Shown here piece by piece: positions 1-13,328 of a stretch of DNA of 64,000 nt. Source of the DNA: Dillenia suffruticosa (lineage: Eukaryota; Streptophyta; Magnoliopsida; Dilleniales; Dilleniaceae); assembly GCA_033439265.1 (NCBI GenBank), contig JAVTVX010000002.1, forward strand, positions 14,833,174 to 14,897,173, read 5' to 3'. Under the pieces are notes generated by a model. The model searched no databases. It saw nothing but the letters and a program-made list of their open reading frames with translations, and was not told the origin of the DNA. Both the position numbers and the translations under genes were made by a program. The first letter of the stretch is position 1. Every line of letters begins with the position of its first letter.

Positions 1-573
1 CATGCTGCAAACTTTGTTCTTGTTGTCTTTGATGAATCAATCAATGAAAGCCTACTTTATTCTCTTACATGTCTGGTTTTATTATTTGGAATAGTCAAAT
101 CATCCATCTAAAAATCACAGATCGGACTTTTTCAACGGGATACTAGCTATGTCCTCAATAATCCAAACAAGATATTCCAGATAAAAAAGCCTGCATCTTA
201 GCTTATCAAATGCCACAGGAATTGACTCCAGAGTAACTTGCCTCTTAATCCATGGGAAATCAATTCAACGAAGCAACGCCATATGATTAAGCTTTTAGAT
301 CTGGTCTGTTTCTAAAACCATAATCATCAACCAGGGGTACACATCAAAGACATGAAAATGAGAATTTTTAGTGTGCATTGGAGGCAGATGTATCTGCTAA
401 TGGTTGTTGTTCTGGTGGGGAGAGGGAATGTACACAGAACATTTCTTTGTCCTTTAATCTTGCTTCTGTTTGCCTCAGAGTTGTCTTACGATTCCTGTAA
501 GCACTTCTTATGTGTGCAAAGTGATTTCTATTTGCTTGTGCAAAGATAAACTATGATTTTGACTGGTCTTCAG

Positions 574-1866
574 GTACACTATATTTGCTACACATATGGA
601 AAACCTTACAGAACTGGCAATTATCTACCCCAATGTGAAAATCCTTCACTTTGGTGTTGATATAAAAAACAACCGTTTAGATTTCAAGGTGGAACTTTGG
701 CAACTTGTCCTTACCACAATTATTCACATCAATTGGTAGGTCTTCTGACTTATTATAATTTGCTTTATTAGTTTAATCTCAGTGACGGGCCGCGACATGT
801 ACCACATTATGGCCTTCTATTAGCAAGAGTTGCAGGATTACCTGACACTGTGATTGAAACAGCCAGGCAAATTACTTCGAGGATCACACAGAAGGTGATT
901 TCCGCTCATTATTCTCCTTCAAGTGATCATGATTTAGATTTTTGCATCTGCCTGTTTAGAAACTACGTATGAATTCAATATCCAATCTTGTTATTTTCAG
1001 TTGTTATGGTGCATGAATTTATCCCTTCCTGCATTTGGAAAGCAATTGTACACAGTCAATTATGTACAAGATCCTTATGAGGAATGTCTAGGCAATGGCA
1101 ATGGAAGAACTTTATGCAGCTTAATAATACTGAAAGGAGACAAAATTATCCACCAAATGTCTGAGTCGGTTTAAATTTCAACTCTTTCATGGAAGAAACT
1201 ATTAGTGATAGCAAATAGAGAGCAGCACCAGCACCAAAAAAAAAATAGAGAGCAGCACATGGATTTAACAGCTTTTATACAGTTTTGTGGCAGCATTTTA
1301 GAACTATGCCCAATGAATCCCTTTTCTGGGGAAATTCTTATGATACTTTGACCTTTTCCATAACCTGGATCACATATCCTTCACCGAGCATTCATCAAGT
1401 AACTACTTGCTCATGTCTCATGAGAATCATTTAGAACAATTTTTCAACTCTAAAATATACCAACACCTGGATTCTTTATCGACTCCATATGTCAACTATC
1501 TATCTCTATGGCTATCTTTCGGGGAGGAAAATGCTCTTTCTGTTTCACTTCTACCATTTGGATGTGGAATCAATACAACTTTCATTAAATTGTGCATAAA
1601 CCGTGTTATATGATGTGATGTTTCTGAGCATATCTGGACCAAGGACATGGAGGTGACACCATGCATTCTATTTCGTCATTTCTCCTCCCTGTCATTTGCA
1701 GGAGACAAGTAGGATGGAGGTAAACTATATGCAGTACGAATCCATACACAGGATTTACCGTGTTGCTCAAAGACTGATTTGCTTGAAGTATTCCACCCAA
1801 GATGAGGACTCTGTCCGGCAAGCATTGCAGGACCTTAAAGAAAGCTACCTGGAAGGAAGGCTGTAA
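574..1866 (+). CDS. MSH4: MutS homologue MSH4, C-terminal three exons (partial)
   Basis: MSH4 pairs with MSH5 in a meiosis-specific MutS-gamma clamp that stabilises recombination intermediates and promotes crossovers in the nucleus. Three exons are visible: 574-688, 772-894 and 1702-1866 (stop TAA 1864-1866), all with GT-AG borders. The first gives YTIFATHMENLTELAIIYPN; FATHMENL carries the histidine of the MutS ATPase H-loop. The second contains PRHVPHYGLLLARVAGLP, and the third contains YRVAQRLICLKYS and ends SYLEGRL, the usual plant MSH4 tail. The Walker A and B exons must lie left of the window, because 1-573 looks intronic. The reading frame is uninterrupted across the three exons. The gene ends tail-to-tail with RPL15. 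The assignment rests on recognised MSH4-specific wording rather than on a search. Confidence 0.9.
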
Positions 1867-2789
1867 GGTTACCATCGAATTTGTTTCCATTCACTTGTAA
1901 TAAAAATACAATGACAACATAATGTTGTGCTCTTACTCAACATATTAAAAATGAACTCGTCGAAGTCAAATGTAAACACTGCCAATATCTTGGTGCCTTC
2001 CTGCATTCCATATCTCACTATGTTAAAGAGAATATGCATGGTCAATCCAAATCAACTCACAAAAGGACATTTCCAAGAATTCCCTATCTTTTCTACATAG
2101 AAAAATGTCAAATCAATCGGACACAAAGCTTCTATCCAACCAGCCGCAAACTGCTCCATAAAACCACGCTGAATTAGCACAAGAATGATCTTAATCTGCA
2201 TGTCATCACGTCAATGGTGAAGTAGTAGTCGGAGTACCCACTCTTTCTAAAAGTGAACTGAAGTAAACAGAGTACACTCTTTTTGATAAAAAACTGAACA
2301 GAATACAACAGAGTACCCTTTTTTCGTTCAAAGACCGAACAGAGTACCAACACCACAAGACTCATTAACTACCAGATAGATCATTAACAGAAAAATTCTC
2401 ATCTCTTTAACATATACTGAGATTACAACTTCCAATGGCAACTGGAACGAGGAAATGGAAGCTCTGCCACAAAAGCAGAGTTCAATAAGTACTCAAACTG
2501 GGACAATTGATCTCAATGACAACAAAACCACATGAATGCTTGAAGAAAATCAAAGTCATCATCACTTAAATACTGTATATCAAGTGATAACTTGCCTACC
2601 AAAACTGCCTGTTTATCAGGTTGAACGTTCTTGAATTAATCTTCTTACAAATATAGACCAAGTAGATGCATCAAAGATGAGAGAAATGAATTCATTTCAA
2701 GCACTTCAAAGTCAAAATGTAATACTATGTTCATCCAAAGGAAAGGAAAAACTGCAAAAACTGCAAAAACTGCAAAAACTTCAAGGAAA
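1867..2789. other. Convergent intergenic region MSH4 / RPL15
   Basis: This stretch holds the 3' flanks of two convergent genes and no supported coding sequence. Between about 2230 and 2355 there is a short degenerate repeat, with a motif close to CAGAGTACCCTTTTTT recurring three or four times at roughly 50-bp spacing. I see no function for it. Confidence 0.6.
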
Positions 2790-4428
<1,639 letters not shown>

Positions 4429-4451
4429 CGATTAATTAGCTGTCTTCGATT

Positions 4452-4614
4452 TAGGGTTTCACCTAGTTATAAGGCGTAGAGAAGAGGGCCTAGGGTTTTC
4501 AATTTCAGTGACTGCGTCCTTATGGCTGAGGTTTCGCTGCTATTGGGCTGGGCTTAATGAGTTCGTAAGCCCACACAAAAGAACCCAGCCAGCCCGACGG
4601 GCCAGATAGGGCCC
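4452..4614 (-). promoter_or_regulatory. RPL15 core promoter: telo-boxes and site II motifs
   Basis: On the minus strand upstream of the RPL15 start there are two telo-box motifs AAACCCTA (4452-4459 and 4491-4498). Four site II type elements (TGGGCY or its complement) lie at about 4543-4548, 4549-4554, 4568-4573 and 4609-4614. Telo-boxes combined with site II elements are the known signature of plant ribosomal protein and cell-proliferation promoters bound by TCP factors. The motifs are seen directly; activity is inferred. Confidence 0.7.
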
Positions 4615-5796
4615 ATTCTAATTTTTAAGGTAGAATATATAAGAATAATGCCGATTGAATGGTTAAAATAAATAAATAAATAAATGATTTTTTTCATTTA
4701 TTTTTCAATCTACTAAAAAAAAAAAACTTTGCCACGTGGCATTCAGATTTCATTTTTAAGTTCAAATAATATTATTGAATATTACGAATTTTTTTTACGT
4801 CCAAATAATAAAATAATAAAGCTTTAAAGTGACACAATTTTAATATTACAGCAATGCTTAAATTTTCACTGTGTACATTTTAATAATCAATTGAACTATA
4901 TTACACCTATTTTTATTATTTTAATTATTATTTTTTTTAATTTAAATAATAATATTCTAAGGTAAGATAAGAATAAGTAATATTTTTAGTACGAAGATAC
5001 TAATAAATCAATTAGATACACTAATAGCATTAAATAAACTCAAAATCTATCTAATATAATTACTAAATTTTGAATTTTGTCCTGAATATCTCTAATTTAT
5101 TAACTAAAAATTTGAAAAGATTTACAAAACTCATGTAGTGAAGCTCTAACCAAGGGTGGCTTATGAATCCGGCCTGATACGTGGTGATTACAGAGCTCTT
5201 TTCATGTCCCTCAGAGACAGCTCAAGTGGTAGAATCTTTCCATTTCCATTCTCCTTTCCCTGATTTGATTCTGCTTGATTACATCTATTTGTATAAAAAA
5301 AAACAAAAAAAAAACAGAGCTCTTTTCATGGATAAAAGCCATACCCATTTTTAGTCTGAGGGCGTAGGACCTTAAAAACAGACACTTACAACAAACAATC
5401 AACAAAACTGAACTGAATACAATACAAAATCATACATTCCAAACGAAGAAGACACTATTGCTACCCCTCACACCTACACTTCCTCCAGACTTGAAACGAC
5501 AAGTCCCAAGGCGAAACAAATGGTAAGCTTTAGTGATAAATCATCAAAGTTAAGAGCCGATCAAAATTCATGTAGTCGGAATACCAAGAACCACTTCCCT
5601 TGTAAAACTCACACCACAATTGATGCATCTTTATGAGGAAGATCCAAGCACATCAAAACCTAGGAAAAAAGGAAAAAAAAAACATGGGGGGGGGGATCAA
5701 CCTCCCCCAAACTCTTGGATGCCTCACCCACCAAAGTCACTGATGCGCCGCAAGTAATCTTCAAAAACTAAATGACCATTAATTTCATTATTGGTA
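4615..5796. other. Gene-less AT-rich intergenic stretch
   Basis: AT-rich DNA upstream of RPL15 with homopolymer runs and no supported exon. A region around 5200-5330 contains a short duplicated phrase (ACAGAGCTCTTTTCATG at about 5190 and 5314), which suggests a small old duplication or insertion. I see nothing else. Confidence 0.5.
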
Positions 5797-6081
5797 TCAT
5801 TTGAACTGATAATCAACACTCACAAAAATAATATCCCAATTCAACCATTGGACCAAAACATTACGCAATGAAGCTCCAATAGGGCTTGCACTTATTGTAT
5901 TGCAAACATCATCGCATTGACAAATATGATAACTGCCATTAGGAATACTCCTGCAGTTATGTGCTATTCCACTTGCTCCATACTTGGCTTTGGACACTTC
6001 AAAGCACTCCCCGTTTCCCTTAGGGTTAGGGCCGCATTGTCCGCTCAATATCATTTTCTCCACCGCTAAGAAATTAAACAA
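5797..6081 (-). pseudogene. Decayed defensin-like (DEFL) cysteine-rich peptide copy
   Basis: The minus strand encodes SGQCGPNPKGNGECFEVSKA, then KYGASGIAHNC and CQCDDVC, closely matching the intact defensin-like gene at 9434-9836. The first cysteine of the mature domain is replaced (VEK where the intact copy has CTEK). The CKC pair has become CRS, and no signal-peptide exon is found upstream. The frame also runs past the expected end near 5850 into sequence without homology. Six of eight cysteines survive, so the disulfide pattern would be broken. This is most likely a pseudogene from local duplication. An unannotated upstream exon cannot be excluded, because an acceptor-like TTCTTAG sits next to the homologous start. 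Confidence 0.75.
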
Positions 6082-7726
6082 GATATACTTGTGGGGATAC
6101 CCAAGTTTTGCTCAAATGTCTACGTCAAAACTGCTATATAGTATTTGAATTTTTATAAATATATATATTTTTATAAATATATATATTTTCATAATATTTA
6201 TGTAATAAATAAAAAAAAGTAAATAATATAAATGAATTCATTATATATATATTTGTGTGTGGTCTTCTTCATTATCAATGTCACCGGCAATTCAATATCT
6301 TTATCTGCAATGTGGTAGGGAACAGCTGTCTTTCAAGAACTTTACTTCCATGAAAACTATAACTGCGGCAGCAATGTTTGGGCCAAAATAAGATTTAAAA
6401 ATATTTTAAGAATAAGATTAAAAAAAAAAAAGCTTTTGGGCCTAAAACCACCGCCACAACATTAGTTGATTGTCATTGAGAATTTGACCACCACATCGTG
6501 GGGTGAGCCACGTCTGCATTAAGAATTGCAAAGTCAGCACAGCCCAGTACCGTCACAAACCATAGCACCATTTTGACAGTTATCAATTTATAGTCAAATT
6601 AAAATCAGGTATGCAAGAAATTCAAAATAAAATTCAAATATTTTATTTGAAATTGAGACCATAATTTGAATATAGTCGATCTAAGTTTGCTATAATTTTA
6701 TATCATTTGAAACAATAAATAATACACTTAACTCGATTAATCTAAATAAATATTGTGAAACCTATTAAGTGATTAACTCTTTCAATATTTATTTTTTATT
6801 TTTAAGATTCGAATTAAATCTAACACCTAACTGTTAATCCATCGGTAATATTCTCTAAATTTATCTTTTGATCATATCAAAGTTGCAATAGCTTCACTAT
6901 TCGAATTCCTTGACTGAAAATTAACACACAAAAAGAGAACCCAATCCAATCACCTAGACCTTAACATTCCACAATTAAGCTTCACCACACCAGCACTTGC
7001 ACTTGTCGTATAGGCATTTGGATGATTGCAAATTTTGAGGCTGTCGGGTGTGTTTATCTAATATTGCAAATCTCTCTCTCTCTCTCTCAGTTTAGGACAG
7101 TAAAGGGCCCTTTCTGGTGGCATCCTTTTCTAAGTAATGAATCTTGTAGCTACCAAAGCCCACGTATCAAATATTAAACTGTCAGCCAAAAGTCCGAGAA
7201 AGACATGATTAACGTTTCACTTGTATACATGTGCGTCTTAATCTATTTTTCCAATCAAACGATGTGAAGGGATACAGGACCCACCCCTCTCGTCTTCGTC
7301 TCAGAGTTGGCTTTGTTCATGCACTTGGAAGTACAAAAGCTTTGCGGTGAAAATCTTCATCCCCAACTGCTGATAGCTTGTTGCAACTTGGAGGAGAGAG
7401 AGAGAGAGAGAGATGCAGAAAGATTAAGACAAATGAAGGCGGTGCTAGTGGGCAATTCATTAGCCTGATTAAGACAAATGCCCATCTCACTCCGTGATTG
7501 AAATTTTTGCCACGCTCACCAAATTTGACCATAATATAGTGAGAAAACCTTTTGAAATGGGAAAGCAAACTGAAAAACCCCTTTTGATTGCTCGAAGGAA
7601 AGGTATGAAAACGCCTGCAGCCGTTATCTATGAAGCCCTGTTCAAGATAAGTACCTAATCCGCACTGATAAAAAGAATGAAAAACAGACCTTCGTTGCAG
7701 CCAAGTTCATCGATCTCTGAATCTTC
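6082..7726. other. Intergenic stretch upstream of the purine permease
   Basis: AT-rich sequence without supported exons. It contains one copy (about 6640-6850) of a dispersed AT-rich repeat, a CT microsatellite near 7072-7088 and a GA microsatellite near 7393-7412. The right part, about 7580-7726, is the probable 5' leader of the purine permease. Confidence 0.5.
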
Positions 7727-9027
7727 ATGGAGGCTTCTCTTGAGTTACAACCACAAACAACAGGTTAGCTTATTTTCCTCTTAACTTATCCTTGGAGAGA
7801 GAGAGAGAGAGAGAGACAGGGAGAGACCTCCGGTGTGTCTCCATGTTAGTGAACATATATAATGAAGTACTACAATTCCATTGAGTGCTTGTGCTTGGGT
7901 CTATTTCAGCAGTTGAGGATAGGCAGCAAAACTCACCAAAGCCTGCAACAATCTTTCACAATCTGCCACTTCCTAGTCTCGTCCACTACAAATGGTGGCT
8001 TCGCGTTACCTTCTACACCCTGTGCACTCTCTCAGGCCAATCCTCAGCAACACTTTTGGGAAGACTATACTATGACAAAGGAGGAAACAGCAAATGGATG
8101 GCAACATTTGTTCAATCAGCAGGTTTTCCACTCCTCATTCCACTTTTCTTTTTCTTCTCATCACCAAACACATCCTCCATGAACCATAACTACAGTTCCA
8201 CAACCCCACCTTCTATTTTCACTCTAGTTATTCTCTACCTCTTCATTGGTATATTTCTAACGGCTGATAACTTGATGTATTCGTATGGTCTCTTGTATCT
8301 TCCTGTCTCTACTTACTCTCTCCTTTGTGCTACTCAATTGGCTTTCAATGCAGTTTTTTCTTTCTTCCTAAATTCTCAAAAGTTCACGGGTTACATACTA
8401 AATTCTCTAGTTCTTCTTACGATATCCGCGTCTCTTCTAGCAGTTCACTCAGACTCCGAGAGCACAGATGGAGTCTCCAAAAGAAATTATGCAATTGGAT
8501 TTTTGTGCACACTTGGTGCATCAGCCTCATACTCTTTGTACCTATCTCTAGTGCAATTGTCTTTTGAGAAAGTCATCAAATCGGAATCATTTTCCTCTGT
8601 CTTGCAAATGCAAATTTTCCCTTCTTTTGTTGCAAGTTGTGGTTGTTTGGTGGGGCTTTTTGCTAGTGGAGAGTGGAAAAGTTTGAACACAGAAATGAAG
8701 GAATATGAAGAGGGGATTGTGTCTTATTTGATGACCTTGATCTGGACAGCTATAACTTGGCAAATTTGCTCAATTGGATTGTTGGGTTTAATTTTTGAGG
8801 CGTCTTCCCTATTCTCAAATGTCATTAGTACTTTGGCATTGCCAATTGTGCCTATTCTTGCTGTGATATTTTTCCATGACAAGATGGATGGTGTGAAGGT
8901 GATTATATTGCTTTTGGCTATTTGGGGGTTTCTTTCCTATATGTATCAACATTATCTTGATGATTCCAAATCCAAGAAATCAAGCTCATTTAATGAGGTT
9001 TCTATTGTCCTTACAGAGGCTTGTTGA
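7727..9027 (+). CDS. Purine permease (PUP family) transporter
   Basis: PUPs are plant membrane proteins of the drug/metabolite transporter superfamily that move adenine, cytokinins and other purine-like compounds. Exon 1 (7727-7763) encodes the hydrophilic start MEASLELQPQTT. Exon 2 (7910-9027) encodes the rest, 384 aa in all. Family hallmarks are KWWLRVTFYTLCTLSGQSSA, TLLGRLYYDKGG, DNLMYSYGLLYLPVSTYSLL, CATQLAFNAVFSFFLN and IFEASSLFSNVISTLALP. About ten hydrophobic segments are visible and the length fits the family. The acceptor is a tandem CAGCAG (7907-7912), so splicing could include or skip one alanine. A GA microsatellite lies in the intron near 7796. Substrate and subfamily number cannot be told from sequence. 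The single short intron and clean frame indicate an intact gene. Confidence 0.92.
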
Positions 9028-9433
9028 TGAGATTTAAGAGGTGCTAGTTTGTAAAACTGCATATATTGATACTTCCATAAATTAAACTAGCATTTTAATG
9101 CAATCTCAATGTTTCCTCCATTTTGAGAATGATAGTTGTTTCATCATGTTAAGTGAGTTTTGCCCATTAAGTCCATCTGTAGGCACTCCCAAGGGATGGT
9201 TGGTTGGCTTACATTCCGATATGATCCCAGAAAACAAGTTTCTCCATTTTGCCTTCAGCTCCTACGTGATGCCCCAAATAAGGGCACAGATTGTTACTAT
9301 ACACAACCCACAGTATGTATCATGCACAAGCATAAAAAAGTTTCAATTTATTATCGGAGCATCAGCTTATTTGCTAATCAAAAACCCACAAAAGAAAAGT
9401 ACGAAAGCCAACTGTCACCAAAATACTAGATAA
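9028..9433. other. Spacer between purine permease and DEFL gene
   Basis: This holds the 3' flanks of two convergent genes. I see only short unsupported frames and no motif. Confidence 0.6.
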
Positions 9434-9836
9434 TTAAGCACTAATAGGAACTGCGCTAGTCACACCACCGTTGGCCTGACGGCAAACAACATCGCATTGA
9501 CAAGTATGCTTGCTGCCGCCGGGAAAGCATTTGCAATGGTGTGCCATTCCCCTTGCTCCATACTTAGCATTGAACACTAAAAAGCAGTCCCAACCACCGC
9601 CGTTAGGGCCACACTGTCCATCCAATGTTATTTTCTCCGTACAAAATTTTGTGTCTGCAAAAAAATAATAGTGAAAAAAAATGAAATAAATCTATGGATA
9701 ATTTTCTCTACATGTAAAATCTCATAATACCCGTATCATGACTTCAAAAGAGAAATTTACCTTGTGAATGGGCATGTTTACTGAACAGAAGGACCAAGGA
9801 TAAGGATAGCATAAGGAGGAAGACAGCTTGCTTCAT
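9434..9836 (-). CDS. Defensin-like cysteine-rich secreted peptide
   Basis: Two exons on the minus strand. Exon 1 (9761-9836) encodes the hydrophobic signal peptide MKQAVFLLMLSLSLVLLFSK. Exon 2 (9434-9654) encodes the mature domain, and the join gives 98 aa. The mature part has eight cysteines in a C-x9-C-x8-C-x16-C-x-C-x8-C-x-C-x3-C spacing, with GQCGPN, HHCKCFPGG and CQCDVVC visible. A signal exon split from a single cysteine-rich exon is the classic plant DEFL layout, and such peptides act outside the cell in defence or pollen-pistil signalling. Which role applies here is unknown. A broken paralogue lies 3.4 kb away at 5797-6081, on the same strand and across the purine permease, pointing to local duplication. 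No part of the frame is damaged. Confidence 0.85.
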
Positions 9837-10037
9837 GATCGATGATCTTACTAGCAGTGAAAATGTTTATTTTGAGAGGTAACCATATGGAAGTGCCTAA
9901 AGTTCTTGTCTGAACAGCCAAATTTATATGCACCTCTAAGTATTATCAAATATGAAAAAGTTTTGAATTAGAATGACATAGATAACAACAAAAGTGTTAT
10001 AAAACGCTTTGCAATTAAATATTTGTCGACAATGGAC

Positions 10038-10076
<39 letters not shown>

Positions 10077-12524
10077 ATTTGACCTAAATGCTAATGTTGT
10101 AAGTATAAATGTAAGCATTTCCAGTACGTTTTAATTTTCTGAAAACATTTCTATGCACATATGTACATATACATTTGTCAGTTTTAATACCTTTTATTAT
10201 CATGAACCTTAAAGAGTTATTTTGTTATTATGAAAGTCATTTAGTAACAATATTAGGTGTTTAATTAGTAACCTATCTTGTGGTTGAGTATAAATAAAAT
10301 ACAATATTGCCTAAGGGGAAATCAGGTGATTGATTATGCTTCGAGACTTTAGTGATATTTTTCTTCTTTTAATGCACAACAATCTTTGTATTTGTAAAAT
10401 TCTCTTCTTTTTCATCTCTCCTTTCTTCTTTTTTTCTAGTCCCATAGACTTGTCCACTGCTAAATATCCTAAATTTTACTCCGATTAATTTCAGTTGAGC
10501 TGTTGTAGGGTTCTAATCGGGAGGAAACTCTCTCAACGTTGTTTTTGTCACTATCAAGACTTGAATTTTGATTTTTAAGGTAAGGTGTTAGTATTCTTCC
10601 CACTAAACCAATGAAGTGTTGATTTTTCATCTCTCCTTTCGTATGTGAATGAAATATCATGCAGGAGTTCATTGACGCCTCTGGCCAGAAGTCACCAGCT
10701 TTAATGGCTTCTTTTCCCCGCCCGGGGAGGGGGGGATCGAGGAAGACGAGAGATCTCTCTTTTTTTTAAAAAAAAAATTATCCTCAACATAAAAATTCTT
10801 CTCCATTTAAAATATGAAAGTTTAGAGCCCTATTCTCCTAAAAAATATTGGAGGTTCTTATTTTGTTCTTTTTCTTTTCTTTGTTTTTTTTTTAAATAAA
10901 CCATTAATACGTAGTAATCATTTTGAATTCAATTAAATTTGATTTGAGTCAGATTATTCCTTTAACTTTAACGGGTAAAGCTCTCTCGGGTTTATCACGG
11001 CATGCCTATGCTTATCCAATTCAAAGATTACATCTCTTACCAATCATACCTATGTTTATCATGTCAAATACTGATTATCCTACATATTGATGAGGCTAAT
11101 CATTTGTAAAATGGAATTATTAAATCACATATTTACTAACTTAATTTTCAAGTGATGATATATAAAATTGAACCTGCAAATTCAAAATTCATCCGTATGG
11201 TGTTTAATTTGCAAAATCTAAAACCACAAAGGGATTTGATTTCCTGGCATTGTAGACTTAAGAATATTAGCGTGAATTAAAATTAGGAAAACTAGTAACT
11301 AAAGATTAAAAAAGATAAATAAAAAAGAAAAGATCACTAGAAATATAGGGCAGGGAAAAGAACAAACCTTGAGAAAAAGCAGGAGAATTCAGTGGAACCA
11401 TAGAAAGCATGAAAAAAGGAAAACAAAATGCTTCATGCCTTTTTTTTTTTTTTTTTAATTTTTAATCTTCTAATTGAAATAACAAAAAGTAGATAAACTC
11501 CTAAAAAGTTTTTCTTTCCCTTATGGCAATATGATAATTAAGAAAAAATAATTTTAGGCAGCTTCGAAAATTCATGTGAGCAAATTTTATCCTTTTTTTT
11601 TTTTAAAAAAAACTTAGAAATTCATACTTTATTTGGAGTTTAAAATGATTTTTTTTTTTTAATTTCAAATAACAAAATTTAGAAATGAAATTTATATATA
11701 TATTTTTTACGGTCTACATTTGGGTTTCCAAGCAAAGGCTTAAGATTTTTAAAGTTCAATTTTTCAAAAGTTAACATTTTCTTCATATATTAATACAGAT
11801 TTATAGGATAAAAAATACACAAAACTAAACTAAATCACCCCATGTGAACCATCGAAGATGCTTATGCAAAAGAGGGAAGTCAGTGTAATTGTATTATGAC
11901 ATTGAGCAAATACGTATCCCTCTGCATCAAATGAGCCTTTTTACCTGCAAGTTCCATGGAATTATACTCTTAACCGTGATCTCCTAATGGAATTGTAGAT
12001 GGACCAATTGACTTTAGGTGGTGTTCCTAGGAATTTTTTATTTATTTAATTAATATTAATATTGTTAGATTTATTAATTATTAAACATCATTCTATAATT
12101 ATCATTATTCATAAAGTAAAATAATAAAATAATTAGTGAATAAATTAATATCCGATTAAAAAATGCTAAGTCAAATCCATAGCCTAAGATTGTTGTTATG
12201 TGGACCCATTTGGATTGGACTGGGTTAACGTAAGGTGTGCATCTTCATAGTCAAATCCTATTCGAGGGCGGCCCAATGCCGAGGGCTGTCCTGTCATTAG
12301 GCCTAATTGCTGCCTGATCGTGGTTGCTTGTCTTTCCTAATTGAGAGAGAGAGAGGTCCCCAAGGATACCATAACGGTACAAACCCTCTTCCCTCTTCCC
12401 CCAATCCGATCATCCAGGATTACAACAAAAACGAGAGAGAGAGAGAGAGAGAGAGAGCGCTGCACTTCACTTTCACGGTCCCTCTTTTCTTCCTTCTTTC
12501 CTGATTAGCTTCAGATTTCGAATC
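9837..12524. other. Gene-less AT-rich region and IPMI 5' leader
   Basis: Apart from the GA tract, this is AT-rich DNA with many poly-T and poly-A runs (for example 11440-11456 and 11591-11610). No exon can be supported. From about 12260 the sequence becomes GC-richer, with a GCCCAA (site II-like) motif near 12271 and GA tracts near 12344 and 12433-12458. This is the probable promoter and 5' leader of the next gene. Confidence 0.55.
10040..10073. repeat. (GA)n microsatellite
   Basis: About 17 GA units in an intergenic region upstream of the DEFL gene. It is a perfect tract and likely polymorphic. Confidence 0.95.
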
Positions 12525-13328
12525 ATGGCGGCGATTGCTTCCTTCACACCCTCCGCATCTCCGTCTCCGTCTCCATCTCCGTCTCCATCTCAATCTTCCT
12601 CAAATCCAAATCTCTTCTCCTCTTTCAAACCCTCATTCTCTTTCCTCAAATTTTCCACCAGCCCCAACCATTCGCCGAAATGCTTCCTCAAACATAGATC
12701 ATGCCCTTCAAAGCCACTCACTGTCCGCTGCGCTTCCACCGCATCCTTCTCACCTTCACCCTCCACCACCACAAACACCACCTTTCATGGCGTCTGCTAC
12801 GTCGTCGGCGACAACATCGACACCGACCAAATCATCCCCGCTGAACACCTAACCCTAGTCCCGTCCAAACCCGACGAATACCAAAAGCTGGGATCCTTTG
12901 CTCTTTGTGGCCTCCCCGCCGCAAAGTATCCGATCCCATTCGTCGAGCCAAACGAATTCAAGACCAAATTCTCCATCCTCATCGCCGGAGACAACTTCGG
13001 TTGCGGCTCGTCCCGCGAGCATGCCCCGGTCGCGCTCGGCGCAGCCGGAGTTACGGCGGTGGTGGCGGAGTCGTATGCGAGGATCTTTTTTAGGAATTCG
13101 GTGGCAACCGGAGAGGTTTACCCATTGGAGAGTGAAATTAGGGTCTGTGAGGAGTGCAATACTGGTGATGTGGTTACTATTGAGCTTGGGGACGGCAGGC
13201 TAATCAATCATAGTACTGGGAAGGAGTATAAGTTGAAGCCAGTTGGGGATGTTGGACCTGTTATTGAAGCTGGTGGGATTTTCGCGTATGCCAGGAAAAT
13301 GGGGATGATTCCATCCCAATCTGCATAG
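12525..13328 (+). CDS. IPMI-SSU: 3-isopropylmalate dehydratase small subunit, chloroplastic
   Basis: The small subunit of isopropylmalate isomerase converts 2- to 3-isopropylmalate in plastid leucine biosynthesis together with the iron-sulfur large subunit. Related small subunits serve Met chain elongation in glucosinolate-making plants. It is a single exon of 267 aa. Residues 1 to about 69 are a Ser/Pro-rich, acid-poor region typical of a chloroplast transit peptide, including an (SP)n run at 11-22 coded by a short repeat. The mature part carries GDNIDTDQIIPAEHL (95-109), GDNFGCGSSREHAP (155-168), ESYARIFFRNSVATGE and EAGGIFAYARKMGMI, all LeuD hallmarks. Lack of introns is normal for plant small-subunit genes. 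GA tracts in the 5' leader and a site II-like motif mark the promoter. The gene looks intact. The coding part is clearly GC-richer than its flanks. Confidence 0.95.
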   Translation: MAAIASFTPSASPSPSPSPSPSQSSSNPNLFSSFKPSFSFLKFSTSPNHSPKCFLKHRSCPSKPLTVRCASTASFSPSPSTTTNTTFHGVCYVVGDNIDTDQIIPAEHLTLVPSKPDEYQKLGSFALCGLPAAKYPIPFVEPNEFKTKFSILIAGDNFGCGSSREHAPVALGAAGVTAVVAESYARIFFRNSVATGEVYPLESEIRVCEECNTGDVVTIELGDGRLINHSTGKEYKLKPVGDVGPVIEAGGIFAYARKMGMIPSQSA

